The notes under the pieces: model-generated
Database searches by the model: none
Seen by the model: only the letters and a program-made list of their open reading frames with translations
What the model was told of the DNA's origin: nothing
Part shown: positions 38,877 to 49,800 of the stretch, in pieces
Position numbering within the stretch: position 1 is the first letter of the stretch
Layout of the letters: every line of letters starts with the position of its first letter
Assembly: GCA_021234535.1 (NCBI GenBank)
Contig: CM037837.1
Coordinates: 8,861,218-8,925,217 of the forward strand
DNA: 64,000 bases
Direction: 5' to 3'
Origin: Stichopus chloronotus
Taxonomy: Eukaryota; Echinodermata; Holothuroidea; Aspidochirotida; Stichopodidae
Program-made: the position numbers and the translations under genes

Positions 38877-41800
38877 CTGTGGAGAGCAATGTGAAGTTTT
38901 TACATTACAGTCGCTGTCGATGTTTACATTGGAAATGTTGCCATGTCATTTACAGATTTCCTGAGAGATGAAGGATTGTGGAGACCAGATTCCTCAGGGT
39001 GTATTCTTTTCAATGCTTTGCTCAAGCATTGCAATTGATCAACTGAATCACCATAGCAACTACTGACAAGTGCTTCAAGATCACAGTAACTTTGGTGCAG
39101 TTATTGATATCAATGTACAAACGTTCACATGCGAGCCTTACCTGCCTCTCACCCATATCCTGGTCGTACTTCTGGATCCAGTTTTCCACTTCTGTTTCAA
39201 TTTTGTATTTCCTCTGAAAGCAAGCAAATAAATTTTTTCATTAAATCCCCTTTGTTAAAAATGAATAGGATAAGCATCTCACAGTACTGTACATTACTCC
39301 AAGGTTATTGATTCAGGTCAACTGCGTGGTCATTCAAGTAACGTATTTCAAGGCAATTATGAACATGCACAGCATGTAACTGGCTAATTTGGGATGCTAG
39401 CTGCATCAGATGGAACAAAGGAGAGGGAAAGGTGGTCACATGCTAAAAAGAGACGTGGAATAATTTTTTATTGCTACCAAGCAAAGCCAGTCTCAATCAT
39501 GACAGCAGATAAAACCATGCAAATTCATTAAAGAGTTAACAAATTCAAGTACCTTTCTCAAGGTAAGTTCACTTTCCCTGTGTTCTGCAGTCATCGTTGC
39601 CAGCTTGTTTCTTAGTTTCTGCACCTCTGCCTGAAGTGTAGCTTGTTTGCCCTCAGAATTTTTTAGGTCTGCTTGTTGTGACTTGTCTGCCTCTAGTCTT
39701 GTCCTTCTTATGTGCTCCTCTGAGAACTTTTCCAGTTGATGACGATCTCCTTTCAGTCTTCTTATCTCATCATTTCTTTTTGAGATCTATTCAAGCAAAT
39801 CGGATACAAATAGAAGAAAGATGTTAAACAATGCTATGGCTCAGCACATTGTGTACTTCTTGACCATTTACATTTTAAAATTCATATAAGACATGAAAAA
39901 TACTGCAAAAATACTCACTTTTTTTTGCACATGCCAGAATTTTTCTTAACCATGTAGTCATAAATAAGTAATGTAGAAAAGACTGCTTCCATTCATTTAC
40001 AGTGTGCTGAATGGGGTGACATACAGTATATACAGGCTTTCAAGTTTGAACCAGACAAAAGATAAAACAAAAATAAGATGATCTCAACGAAATAAAGCAA
40101 AATTAGCAAACTGCAAACTAAAACTACTGTAGGTCTTATTCAGGCTTACAGGTGTCCATTGTCTTAGTGTTCATCAATCTCTACCACCAGCGCTGAAGAC
40201 GTTTTGTGACACTTTTCAATTTGTTTTTGTACTCATAAACTTGACCACCATCCAAAGATCCCCCTGTTATAAACTATGGTATTTGAGAAACATAATAAAT
40301 GATTCTTATTTTTTTGTATTTATTGTATATTTTTTTTTGAGTTGTGGAAAGTAAAAAATGTAGGATAATGTAGGAGTTTTCAGAAAGCAAATAGGAGATG
40401 TAGGAGGAAGGTCCAAAAAGAAGAACAAAGTAGGATACACAGGGGTTTCACTTGAAAGCCTCCATACGACTGTAATTTACTGTGTACAGATCATGATTTA
40501 CTGTGTACAGATCATAATTTACTGTGTACAGATCTACAACAGTAATTTTTTTTCAATTCTAACATGAAGAGCTTTAAAATCAATTAAGGTTCTTTCTTCC
40601 TTTTCTTTGCAGCAAAGATGGAAAATGCCACCACATAAAAATACCTGACCTCATTATATATCCATTCCCTGACTTTCAAACTATTTATCTTTAACACAAG
40701 TGGTTCTAATGGAACTACCGTAGCACTAAAAGGATTGCAGCATTCCTCACCTCTGTGTCCTTCTCTGCTATTTCGCCCTCTAATTCTGAAGACAGTTTCT
40801 TTATAACCTCACAATTTTTCTTTTCTCTGATGGTTATCTCTTGCAGATACTCCATCTTCTCCTTCTCCTCGAGGGGAGTGGTAAGCAACCTCTCCAGGAT
40901 GAACCCTCGGAGATCCTTCAGATAGGTTATCATGTGAGCTGCTTTCTCGTCACGCTCTTTCACCTCTGACCTCAGTGAGTTGACCAGTGCTGGGCTGAGG
41001 GCAAGCATTCTGAGGATATTTTTGCAAGAAAAGGTCACTTGATACTCCTGGACTTTGATCATTTTCACTAAATCATTTTCAGTTTCATCAACATCACTTT
41101 CGTTCTCATCTTCATCTCTTGATTTGATGCTTTCTCGTGGACTTCCATCCTCTGACCCCGTTTGTGCATCCTCCTCCTCTTTCTGTCTTGCTGCTTCTGC
41201 AGCAGTCTCCCTCTTGGCCTCTCTGTGCTCCTTCAGCTTCATAAATGTGTCCTTTAAGTTGTTCTGCAAGTTACCATGTTCCTGTAAGGCAGTCTGAAGA
41301 TCGTCACCTAAGAGACTGCGATACTTGTCCACGTTCTGAATGGCATGTGGCAAAAGGGTGACTGTCTCAACTTTCTTGATACTTTCGTCCAACAAAGCGA
41401 GGACCCTCTGAGATTCAACTGTTGTCAATTTTTTCCTTCCTGGGTCCAAAATACTGAGTGGATCTGTAGAGTAGAAGAAATGCATCTGTAGGACGATATT
41501 TCCACTTGGAACAACATTGTAATTTGAATAAAGTCATCTGTTGTGTAAACTTTCACCGGTGAATGTTCAAGGAATTACCCACTTAATCTTCAAGCATATA
41601 TCATTGCTTAATTCTTAAGGTAGTTTGGAAATTTTTTCAGCTACTGCAATTGTCGAAAGACAACCAAAAGTAAATGTGGGTTTTTCAAAAATGGTCAAAC
41701 TTGACAGATAAAACAGAAAAAAGTTATAAAGGAAAAGTCAGAAAATTGTCTGCTTTTAATTCCTCTGTTTTACACCCCTATCCCATTTCCCCCTTCCCCA

Positions 41801-44419
41801 CCCTGTTTATCAAAAGTACTGTATTTTGGGGAGAGGCTGTATCCACTTTTCTTTTTTGGACAACCATGTTTTCCCTGGACAAGCAGTATGGTCAGATGGA
41901 TTTAAAAAACTTTCCTAAAAGTTAATGACTGTGTACGGAAGAATTTAAAGATAAATCTGGAAGACAAAGACTCATCATCCAGACAGTTTTAATTCTCCCA
42001 ACCACCTACCTCTAGTCCCTCCCAAAGCTTGTCTAAAATTCCTCCACATGTGTAATCAAAACAATGGATTCCTGTGTACCCTGTGTCATATGAGCTACTG
42101 TACACTGCATCTTTCAAATTTGTTGTCAATCAAAGGGTAGAACCAGTTAAGAAATATATAGCATTGGGTAATGCGTTACTGCCTGTAAAACCTTTCTCTC
42201 GCTTAGTATTTGTTTTACAGTCTTGAGTTCTACAAAGTTTTGATCTGTTTTGCACACTGGTTTAACCATGTATCTGTTGTAAGCTGCTCCACATAAAACA
42301 TGATATCAAAAGAATGCATAAGAATAATCAGGGATTTGAAGGGATAAGAACATCATGCAAGCACTGTTGTACTGCAAGTCAGAGATTTGCTAGCCTACAC
42401 CTATACATGCTACAACAAACATTAAATCCAGCCTGTGCTTCAGTACCAGCTTCTATTAAAAAGCGACACATAGGCCCACCTAAAAGCCACATCTGAATTG
42501 GAAAGTTACCTGAGAGAATCTTCAATATCATGTGATAACACCAACGTACAACATTGGTACAGTACCCTGTTTTTGCAAACATAGACAGATACACTTTGGA
42601 TTGGGTTTACACTTTTAGTTCTGGGAATTGAGAATGAAGCAATTTTTGCAGTCACCTGGTTGCTATGCAATTAAATACGACGCTTCACACAGTTCTATTT
42701 GAAAAGTGACCTTGAAAATGCTACGGTTGCCCAGCTTACGCAATTGCGCGGTCAAATTTTCAAACGATGATATCTTCGCCCCTGTGCATTCCATCACCAT
42801 AATATTTTCACAGCACATACTCTGTACACCCCAACTCCCCTTCCAAATTTCGCAACCATACACAATCATCGGGCAGAGATATCGATGATTTTAGCTTTTG
42901 ACCACGCCTTCAAACAACCTTCAGTAAAAAATGTCAGGGAACCGCATCACCACTCCGTCAATCTCCAAATCTACTCCATGTCAATCATGACACTTGTTTC
43001 CATGTACGGTTATAATCTCCCCTTGTTCGAAAGACATTTTAGTGATATTTACATACTAAACAACTCCCATCACTTTCACTTGCCTTCGCAGTTGGTTGCT
43101 CTATAGTGTAGCCCTAGCAACCAGAAAAAGATTTTAAAACTTGTCACGGAAGTGCATCACCGCACCTCTGTTATCATTTTTGTCATTTTCATGTGAAAAA
43201 CTCAATTAACTTTGTGAAAGTGAAGTATGAAAACGTTCGGGATTCCCACTGCGGATATTTTCGACATTTTCTGTGACAATCACGAGGGAAAATTTTCGCG
43301 ACTGTGTTGAGATGTGCAACCTTCGTTTGGACCAAATATTTGTGCGATTTATCTCTTTTGGAACAATTATATTGGGCCATACCTCTTGGATAATGTGTTC
43401 CCAATGTTCTGAGTGAGTTTTAAGAGATAATTTGCTATAAATTGTGAGATTCGGATGATCTAAAAATGTGAATTTTTGCTCTTTCTTGGTTAGCCCCAAG
43501 GACGATCCGCTATGTGTGTTGCAATGTTACGTAATCCAATTATCTTGATGTTAGCAACGGTGCAAAATGGGCATAGCAACCCGGTGACTGTTTGTGGAAA
43601 AATCCAACCTCATGTTGAAAATGTGATTGTACTGTACAAGTAAATGTTGTGTTATCAAAGGCAAGTTTAAGGTTGTGTGAAGTGCATCTAGAAAAGAGTT
43701 AGCTTCATTCAGAAGTTGCAAAGTGAAACCCTGAATGAAAAAATCTGCTGGAATTTTGTCTACTTCTGTTTTACAAGTATGATTCTTCAAAATCTGATAA
43801 ACAGGCAAAACAGACAACAGGGAGTGTTAACTAATAATGAGTTTCACATTGATTAGTCATATATATATATTGTTGAAGGAGAAAATTCCAAAATAAAACC
43901 CTGTGCGCATATATCTCACGTGTCCCTGAAATTAAGGTTATGTAAACAAAAGATAACAGCGTAACAAAAGACATCATAGGAGTCCATCTCTTGACATCAA
44001 AAATTTGCACACATATCAAATGCTAAATTCATGAAGCATGCCTGACACACAAATTTGCCAATAAAGTTGTAAATCTGTGGTGGATTTTGATGAAATTTAT
44101 GTCTATTTTTAACATTTTCAATGGTTAATACACCCAATACTCCAAAATGTCATTTTTGTGTTACATGACTTTTAAGACTACCAAGGCAAGAGGGGCATAG
44201 TACTGTCAACAATGACTACATTAAACATCTGCCTGCTATGAATTATTAACTCTTACCAGTTTTTATCGGCTGTGACTTTGGTGGCTTTGGTCTATGAACT
44301 GGTTTGAACTTTTGTGGTGGTTGAGGATTTGGCTTCTCTGCTCTCTCTTTTGGACCTTCCGAACGAACCTTGTCAAGGAGACGGAAGGTCTCCATGACGG
44401 CCATGTCAGCAAAAGACAT
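38598..44419 (-). CDS. IQCD: IQCD/DRC10, dynein regulatory complex subunit 10, complete coding region in five exons
   Basis: Joined coding exons on the minus strand are 44419-44257, 41463-40751, 39786-39553, 39213-39142 and 38876-38598. They sum to 1,461 nt, or 486 codons plus stop, with GT-AG borders and matching phases. The protein reads as an IQCD orthologue: a proline-rich N terminus (about 36-52), a GRKKLTTVESQR segment (63-74), LRGFILERLLTTPLEEKE (239-256), a long coiled coil (about 255-450) including ENWIQKYDQDMGERQ (380-394), one IQ motif IVQSFWRSYKCRKML (455-469) and a Lys/Gly-rich tail. Human IQCD is about 450 residues with the same order, including the basic tail. The extra length is largely an acidic Glu/Asp/Ser linker at about 149-185. 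In the family, DRC10 is a subunit of the axonemal nexin-dynein regulatory complex in motile cilia and flagella, and the IQ motif may bind calmodulin. Family assignment is very secure. The acidic linker function is unknown. Confidence 0.95.
39142..39213 (-). CDS. IQCD: IQCD exon 5, residues 371-394
   Basis: This 72-nt exon is in phase 0 at both ends, with acceptor CTTTCAG and donor GTAAGG. It encodes 24 residues from RKYKIETEVENW to QKYDQDMGERQ, the most conserved stretch of the family. The human counterpart differs at only a handful of positions by recall. It was too short to be found as an open frame and was located by homology and splice sites. Confidence 0.95.
39553..39786 (-). CDS. IQCD: IQCD exon 4, residues 293-370
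   Basis: This 234-nt exon is in phase 0 at both ends. The acceptor TGAATAG is at 39793-39787 and the donor GTACTTG follows 39553. It encodes coiled coil rich in Lys, Glu, Arg and Leu, including LEKFSEEHIRRTRLEADKSQ. Human IQCD has a matching block with FSENSLVRTKQEAEKQQ at the same place. It ends with LTLRK, which runs straight into RKYK of the next exon, as in the human protein. Confidence 0.93.
40475..40537 (+). repeat. 21-bp tandem repeat, three copies, in IQCD intron 3
   Basis: The unit ATTTACTGTGTACAGATCAT(G/A) occurs at 40475, 40496 and 40517, nearly identical. Confidence 0.85.
40751..41463 (-). CDS. IQCD: IQCD exon 3, residues 55 (part) to 292
   Basis: This 713-nt exon is the largest. 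The acceptor is CTCTACAG at 41471-41464 and the donor is GTGAGG at 40750-40745. It encodes the conserved KLTTVESQRV segment, the LLGDDLQTALQEH stretch, the acidic linker (about 149-185), and the conserved KNILRMLALSP and YLKDLRGFILERLL blocks. It ends in phase 0 after EKDTE. The open frame continues upstream through the acceptor to an in-frame Met at 41485, but the splice site and exon 2 phase show that Met is intronic. Confidence 0.94.
41464..44256 (-). other. IQCD intron 2 with an inserted element
   Basis: 2.8-kb intron. It holds the 42651-43588 inverted-repeat element. Open frames on either strand here (for example 43551-43817) have no support. Confidence 0.75.
42651..43588. mobile_element. 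938-bp inverted-repeat element in IQCD intron 2
   Basis: The left end GTCACCTGGTTGCTATGC and the inverted right end GTCACCGGGTTGCTATGC differ at one base. Further internal copies of GGTTGCT/AGCAACC occur around 43090-43123, which hints at two overlapping or compound elements. The flanking 8-mers agree poorly (5 of 8). It has no transposase. Confidence 0.6.
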
Positions 44420-44454
44420 CTTGCTCCTGATACTCTCTTCAAGTGATCAAAATG
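44257..44454 (-). CDS. IQCD: IQCD exon 2 (first coding exon), residues 1-54 plus one base
   Basis: The start codon is at 44419-44417 and the coding part is 163 nt ending in phase 1. The donor is GTAAGAG just below 44257. The acceptor I prefer is TTTTAG ending at 44455, preceded by a pyrimidine tract, which leaves 35 nt of 5' UTR in this exon. The peptide starts MSFADMAVMETFRLLDK and then becomes Pro/Lys-rich. The last base G joins AT of the next exon to make Asp55. Further Met codons at residues 6 and 9 are alternative starts; the first is taken because it is the first AUG after the splice junction. Confidence 0.88.
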
Positions 44455-46331
44455 CTAAAAGGTAAAGAAGCGTGCAAAAATGGAATAATTATTCCCCTCA
44501 TATGATATAGCAACAGTTGTATACCTGTATGCACTAATGTAATACTGTGCAGAGACATGTATCTTGTGATTACGGAGTGATGAGCAATGTTTCACAATTT
44601 GCAGCATTACACTTCAGTGCATGAAAACCTAAACACAAGTTAACTTTCAGAGTATGGGGAAAGCACTACACCACACTCAGTGGTAACATTATGGGCAGTC
44701 CAATCATGACATGTTGTGGTCACTAACATTCCCTTTATTTCAAGTTGTGCCATTACTGTATACACCCTTCAATGCACATACATGTCGAACTGTAGCAAAA
44801 CAGAGGCTATAGCCATCAAAAAGATTATCAATTTATGGATGAAGATAAAGGACTTCCAACTGACCACTATAGAAAAGCAGGATCTGCCAGCCTGAGTGAA
44901 AACTTGGCTAAATTTCTGCTCTGACCACAAGAGCTTAGGAATATCTACAGTACCTGCCATCTTCTATGCAGTTGGTAAAGTAAAAAACAATGATCACACA
45001 CTATTGTACAGTGCTCTCATGTTCACAATTCTTAATGAAATGGAGTGGACAGATTTCCAAAGTGTGCCCTCACCATCATGTTTGATTCATTTAACTACCA
45101 CATAGGGGTAGTAGTCATTCGCTGCATCTGAAAATAGGTTTTCAAGACCACTTCAGGGCCAAAATTGCATTAGCAAAGGTCTTGTGTGTTGTTTTATTGA
45201 AGCTGTTTCTTGTTTGTGTGTGTGGTGAACTTTCACTGTATGTATGCATGGGAGGGGGTAACCCAACGAAGAAACATTTTCAACAAATTTGACCCTTCAT
45301 TAAGGATTACAGTGCTTCACCGATGAAAGGATTCTTCAGTCTGCCCAGCATTAATATTACAGTACTTGGATGCAGTTTACTTAAGTAGACCCTCCACATC
45401 AATGCTTGTGCTTTTGCAAGAAAGTGCGAACAATTCGTTGTTGTGGCAGAGTGTTTAAGGGCACTATACTGACTCCAAACCCTTGACTCTGCTATGAGAT
45501 GGGTGTAATGTAAGTGTCCATCTGATCCACATTATGAAAATGACAAAAGAAAACCTAAGATTGTGCAATGACAGGCAGCCCATTTTACTAAGAATATCTA
45601 CAAGAAAAATGATAATTTATTTGATCAAGCCCATGGGAGGCATGTGCGGCCCATCTGCCTCCCCCCTTCCTCCCTGATGGTTGACAGTACCACCATTGAC
45701 GATAAGTATTCAATGTATGAATTGGATGGATGAATGGATTCATAATCAAGAAATACATTGTTAGGTTCAAGAGGGTTTGGTCCACTTCAGTAATGTTACC
45801 ATGGTGATAGGGAGTAATGATTTAAGGTGGTGCCATTCTCTGGGGGGCATCAAATAAAGGGTCTGAACCATGATGAGTGGGCCTACAGATGCGATAGGCT
45901 ATGTAAGGGAGAGTTTCCTTCTCGATACACACATGTGCGTGGCAACCATGCCATGATTTGGACTTTGGCAGTGTTCGCACAGCAACAATAGGCCTAACAA
46001 ATCTACTGTATCATTGATGGTATGGGATCCTAACAGTAACAGTAAAGGCCTTTCATAGGCTAGGCCTAGTACTCAGCAAGACTGTCTACAATATGAGCAT
46101 AAACATTTGGGCATATTACATTGGTTCAATGTTTCTGTGGCAGACAGAACCAGAGAGACAGTTTGCTCCTGGTGAAATCTGAATCACTTCAGCTACACTA
46201 GGCCCTCATAGATTTTACAGGCTCACAGTCACATATTAAAGTTAGGCTTACTATATACAACGTCAACGTTCCCCTTTCGCTCATTCAAGCCATATCATTA
46301 TCAACACGGGCAAAGTTAACCGAGGACTTAC
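44455..46331 (-). other. IQCD intron 1 (5' UTR intron)
   Basis: About 1.9 kb between the non-coding first exon and the first coding exon. Nothing else recognised. Confidence 0.6.
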
Positions 46332-46440
46332 CAAGAAAGTCTGTGCTTACGTCGTAAAGATTACTTCTCTGGCTGAGGATGTTGAAAGAAGCGATGTCGC
46401 CTTCTGTTGTCAAGATCGTCTGCAGTATTTTCTACAAGTC
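46332..46440 (-). other. IQCD: Probable non-coding first exon (5' UTR) of IQCD
   Basis: A strong donor, TTCTTG|GTAAGTCC, lies at 46332/46331 on the minus strand, about 1.9 kb upstream of the first coding exon. No in-frame coding is needed here because the initiator ATG is in exon 2. The upstream limit is approximate, since no transcription start can be read directly. A second usable donor (GAC|GTAAGC) ends the exon at 46351 instead. Confidence 0.6.
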
Positions 46441-46583
46441 AGCTGTTACTGTGTTATGTTGTAGAATCTAAGTTATGGAACTTATGATAAGGCCTTCCGA
46501 TCCTGTACTTGCTGTGTTAGTACATGTGCGTACGTTGCAATGTCGATGTGTGGCATGCACAGGCGCCTAACCTGTAGTAGGCG

Positions 46584-46597
46584 GTTGCTACGTAAAC
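46584..46597. promoter_or_regulatory. RFX X-box-like motif GTTGCTACGTAAAC
   Basis: It fits the relaxed X-box RYYNYYATRRNRAC at 12 of 14 positions (C for T at position 8, T for R at position 10). It lies about 250 bp upstream of the IQCD exon 1 donor. RFX2/3 factors bind such sites in promoters of ciliary genes. The last seven bases overlap a forkhead motif. Confidence 0.5.
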
Positions 46598-46598
46598 A
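46592..46598 (+). promoter_or_regulatory. FOXJ1-type forkhead motif GTAAACA overlapping the X-box
   Basis: It is an exact match to RTAAAYA. FOXJ1 is the motile-cilium master regulator and commonly acts with RFX factors. Six of its seven bases are shared with the X-box. Confidence 0.45.
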
Positions 46599-46615
46599 AA
46601 ATCGCAGAGGTAGGA

Positions 46616-46629
46616 ACGACGATGGTAAC
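46616..46629. promoter_or_regulatory. Second X-box-like motif ACGACGATGGTAAC
   Basis: It matches RYYNYYATRRNRAC at 12 of 14 positions, including the central AT and the full GGTAAC half-site. It is 32 bp from the first X-box-like motif. Confidence 0.4.
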
Positions 46630-46666
46630 CTTTGACCTATTATGCGGGGGCCAGTGAACTGCATGT

Positions 46667-46673
46667 GTAAACA
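46667..46673 (+). promoter_or_regulatory. Second GTAAACA forkhead motif
   Basis: It is an exact GTAAACA in the same promoter, 75 bp from the first. A 7-mer can occur by chance, so it matters only together with its neighbours. Confidence 0.35.
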
Positions 46674-46856
46674 TTTGAAAGTGGGTGTAATCGATCACGA
46701 TGTTGTTGCTGCTAGACTTGAGTCGCGACATACTGCGTTATAATGTTCCTGCAGAGAGATAAGAAGGGATCTAATTATTTAGTTCTTAAATTACGTGCAA
46801 CATAGATGCGGCGGTTGAGAATTGCATGACAACAATTGCATATTGCCTTACCAAGA

Positions 46857-46878
46857 ATGGCAGAAGATGATGAAATAG
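46857..46878 (+). CDS. TPCN1: TPC1 exon 1, MAEDDEI plus one base
   Basis: Only 22 coding bases. ATG at 46857 has a good context (A at -3, G at +4). The donor GTAAAA follows at 46879. The last base G combines with GA of exon 2 to give Gly8, and the frame then continues as [10 protein letters not shown]. The phase match and acidic character make this the best start. It is a short exon 4.5 kb away from exon 2, so a transcript is needed to confirm it. Confidence 0.72.
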
Positions 46879-49800
46879 GTAAAATTTGTCAAGAAACTTT
46901 AAAATGAAAGCGATGGAAGGATATCGTCTGAAATTTGATACTGGATGAGTTAATGTAGGCCCTCGTATGTAGGCAAGCCATAAAATTGGCCCCAAGGAGG
47001 AGTGGACCTCAGTAAAGGTACTTAGGCTAAGACCCCAGTTAGTCCTTCTGTAGGTTTGACGTTAACTTAGGCCTGTGAAGTGGCATATTACTTCGTAGCA
47101 AGTTACACTATGCCTGGTTAGCCTAGGTAATAACATAATTTCTAATTATCTTGTTTGTTGGCTTAGAGCAAGTATCTTTGAAAAAGGTATTAGCCCTATA
47201 GCCTTTGGGGACATAGGCTAGCCTTCTGGGACATGGTTACACATGAGAATGTTTTGAGAGCGGTGGCAGCCACCGGCGCCCTGGACACAACACTAGCCTA
47301 GGTCCTACATATATATAAATTATCAGCTGGATTTTGTGACCACACAATACACAATGATATGCTTGAATGAGCACTAGTACTAGCCTAGTACTGCTAGAAA
47401 TGGCTTATAGGGTTAGCGTATATATATTATAGGGTTAGCACATACTCTAGGGGATCGGAAATATATTGTATTTATCTTCACCAAATTTCCTCTCAAAGCG
47501 TCATTGGTTATGCATAGGACTTATGATGCGATGGTCAGGCCTTGCTTCAAATCTTCCTCTAACCTGGCCCTTTTCTTTGCAGCTTTAACTCCTCTCATTT
47601 CTTCCACAGGTTCTCACAGTTGTTCCTTTTACATCTGTAACTTTGCGGACATTAAGGGGTAAAAAACAACTGAAAAAAAAATCAAAGATAAAAAAGTAGA
47701 CATAAACCTATACCAGTTGTTTTAGATGTCTGATACCCTTGTTGACGTGAGTCACATCCGGTCACTGATTCTAAATTTGTACCAAACTACCAGGTAGGAC
47801 ACTCTATCGAACGATACAGGAAACTTGACCAATTTTAAGACTCAGATGATGCAGAGTACGAACCTTATTTTTCTGTCTTAATGACATTTTGTGATGTAGT
47901 GGCACCCTATATGCAACCTTGAGAACAAATGTATTCATAAAATTATTCCCAGGTGGAATTAATCATGTAAACTTGTCAGAACTTTGCAAGATATCTGCGC
48001 AGAAACCATTTTGTTTAGTGTTATGTGTGTAAAATGCAGGCATACATAGTACACACTCTTGATTAAGCAAGTGAACTAGTAAGTACCCATAAGGTAAGAG
48101 AAACAAAAGTCTGCAACGCAGGGAGAAAGCAAAGTATATATAGCATATACATAAGCAAAGTATATATTAATTACAGTAGCTTAAAAATTATTGTGCTAGA
48201 TAAACAGTGTGACATTTTATCCGCTCACCTAGAGGTCCAGAGTGGCCATGTGTTTCGTAGTACTGTATGTATGGTCAAGTGCTTGATAGCTTTTACATGT
48301 GCCATACTGTACATATGGGATGCTGACTGACATCACAGGGCCACTTTATCATTCATATGTCATTGCAAACTACAGTGAATGAAAGACCAAAAATGTGTTC
48401 ATTACTGTAGGCTTGAGCAAGTTCCCAGTAGTCATGTACCACTGGTGTCCCTATCCCGGTGTTGAATTCATAATTATATTTGCATGTGCTCAGTAAACTA
48501 CTGCTGGTAATGGAAAAAAATATAATTTGGGGTGTACAGTATATGCATTACTGCTTGTTTTCATTATTGTTAACTATCTAAAAGTCTTCATGATTGACAT
48601 TTGCAAAAAATCACATGGTGTGGACTATGCACCGGTATGTACTTGTTTCCAGTAAATGTATATGCCATGCTGTAGCACAACTTGTACACCAGTCAATGTG
48701 CTACTGTAACATGCTATTGCTATGTGCAGCAAGCCATAATACCCTCTGTCTTCAAGAAGCAACTAAGAATTTGGGATGCATTCTCAGGCATGACACATCA
48801 AAGAAGTTATTGTTGTGTGGAAAGACTGAGTGTAAATGTGATAAAGGGAGACAACTGTTTTATAACTACCTCACTGCGATTTTGAATGGCAGTAGAGAGA
48901 TCAGCTTGCCTGTAAAAAATCTTGGTAACATTGGCTTTTGATTTGATCGAGGGCATCATTGCATGTAATGTATTGCTGAATTTGTCTTTAGCTAATCTTA
49001 GTAAAATTTGTTTCAGGCAACTGACATTAATCATCAGCCTTATAATCTTGAAAGTTATGATATATGGAATATCCATTGAGTGGCTGCAGTGTTAATGGAA
49101 AAAGTAAAATGTTTAGCTGTATTGCATCCTCTCACTATACTGTAAATGAGGTAATTTTCTGCATGCAATCTCTTTGCTTGACGTACATGGATGTACATAG
49201 GGCTGTATGTTAATTTTGTAGGAACAGTTAGCATGCATCAAACTTAAAGCATAGATGTATCAAGAAATGTTGCATGTTATTACCACATCAAATTTGCAAT
49301 ATTATTAAAAATTTGCCTCACCCATGACCTTCAGTTTCAATTGAACTAACTGCCTTGAGTTTTTAAGTAAATGATTATCATCTGCAGCTCTCCTTATTCT
49401 TGATAGCTATTCATGTGTGAAGTTTACTGCTTTTTTTTAGTGGATCCCTGACCCTTTCAGGAGAGTCATTCATTCCCTTTATTCACCGTACATATGATAT
49501 GGGTATAATGGCATTGCTACATCACAGCCCAGTGAAGTGCTAAAGTTGTGATATACGGCATAGTACGTAAGGGTATGGCGTTGTGTAGGCCTACAGTGCA
49601 GCATACAGTATGGTGTACAGTATATGCATGCATGCAGGTTGTGGGATTGTTACCATGCAGGGATATACAGTATCAATATGGCATGGTACTGTATTGCACA
49701 GTAGAGTGCAGTTTTTCATTTCTTATACAGTAACACTTCGTCAATTCCTCCTGCGCATCTTATTGGAACACTGGTAGTCACTTTGCATGCTTGAGTCGAC

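Larger units (their letters stand above)
46440..46856. promoter_or_regulatory. Shared divergent promoter of IQCD and TPCN1
   Basis: This ~0.4-kb interval separates the probable first exon of IQCD (minus) from the first coding exon of TPC1 (plus), so it must contain both transcription starts. It is richer in CG dinucleotides than the surrounding introns. It contains two RFX X-box-like motifs (46584-46597 and 46616-46629) and two GTAAACA forkhead motifs (46592-46598 and 46667-46673). No clear TATA box is placed for either gene. The exact start sites are inferred, not seen. Confidence 0.7.

Noticed and set aside
41055..41297. 80-codon plus-strand frame, Ser/Leu-rich
   Set aside because: It is the antisense shadow of IQCD exon 3, and its Ser richness mirrors the Glu/Asp codons of the coding strand.
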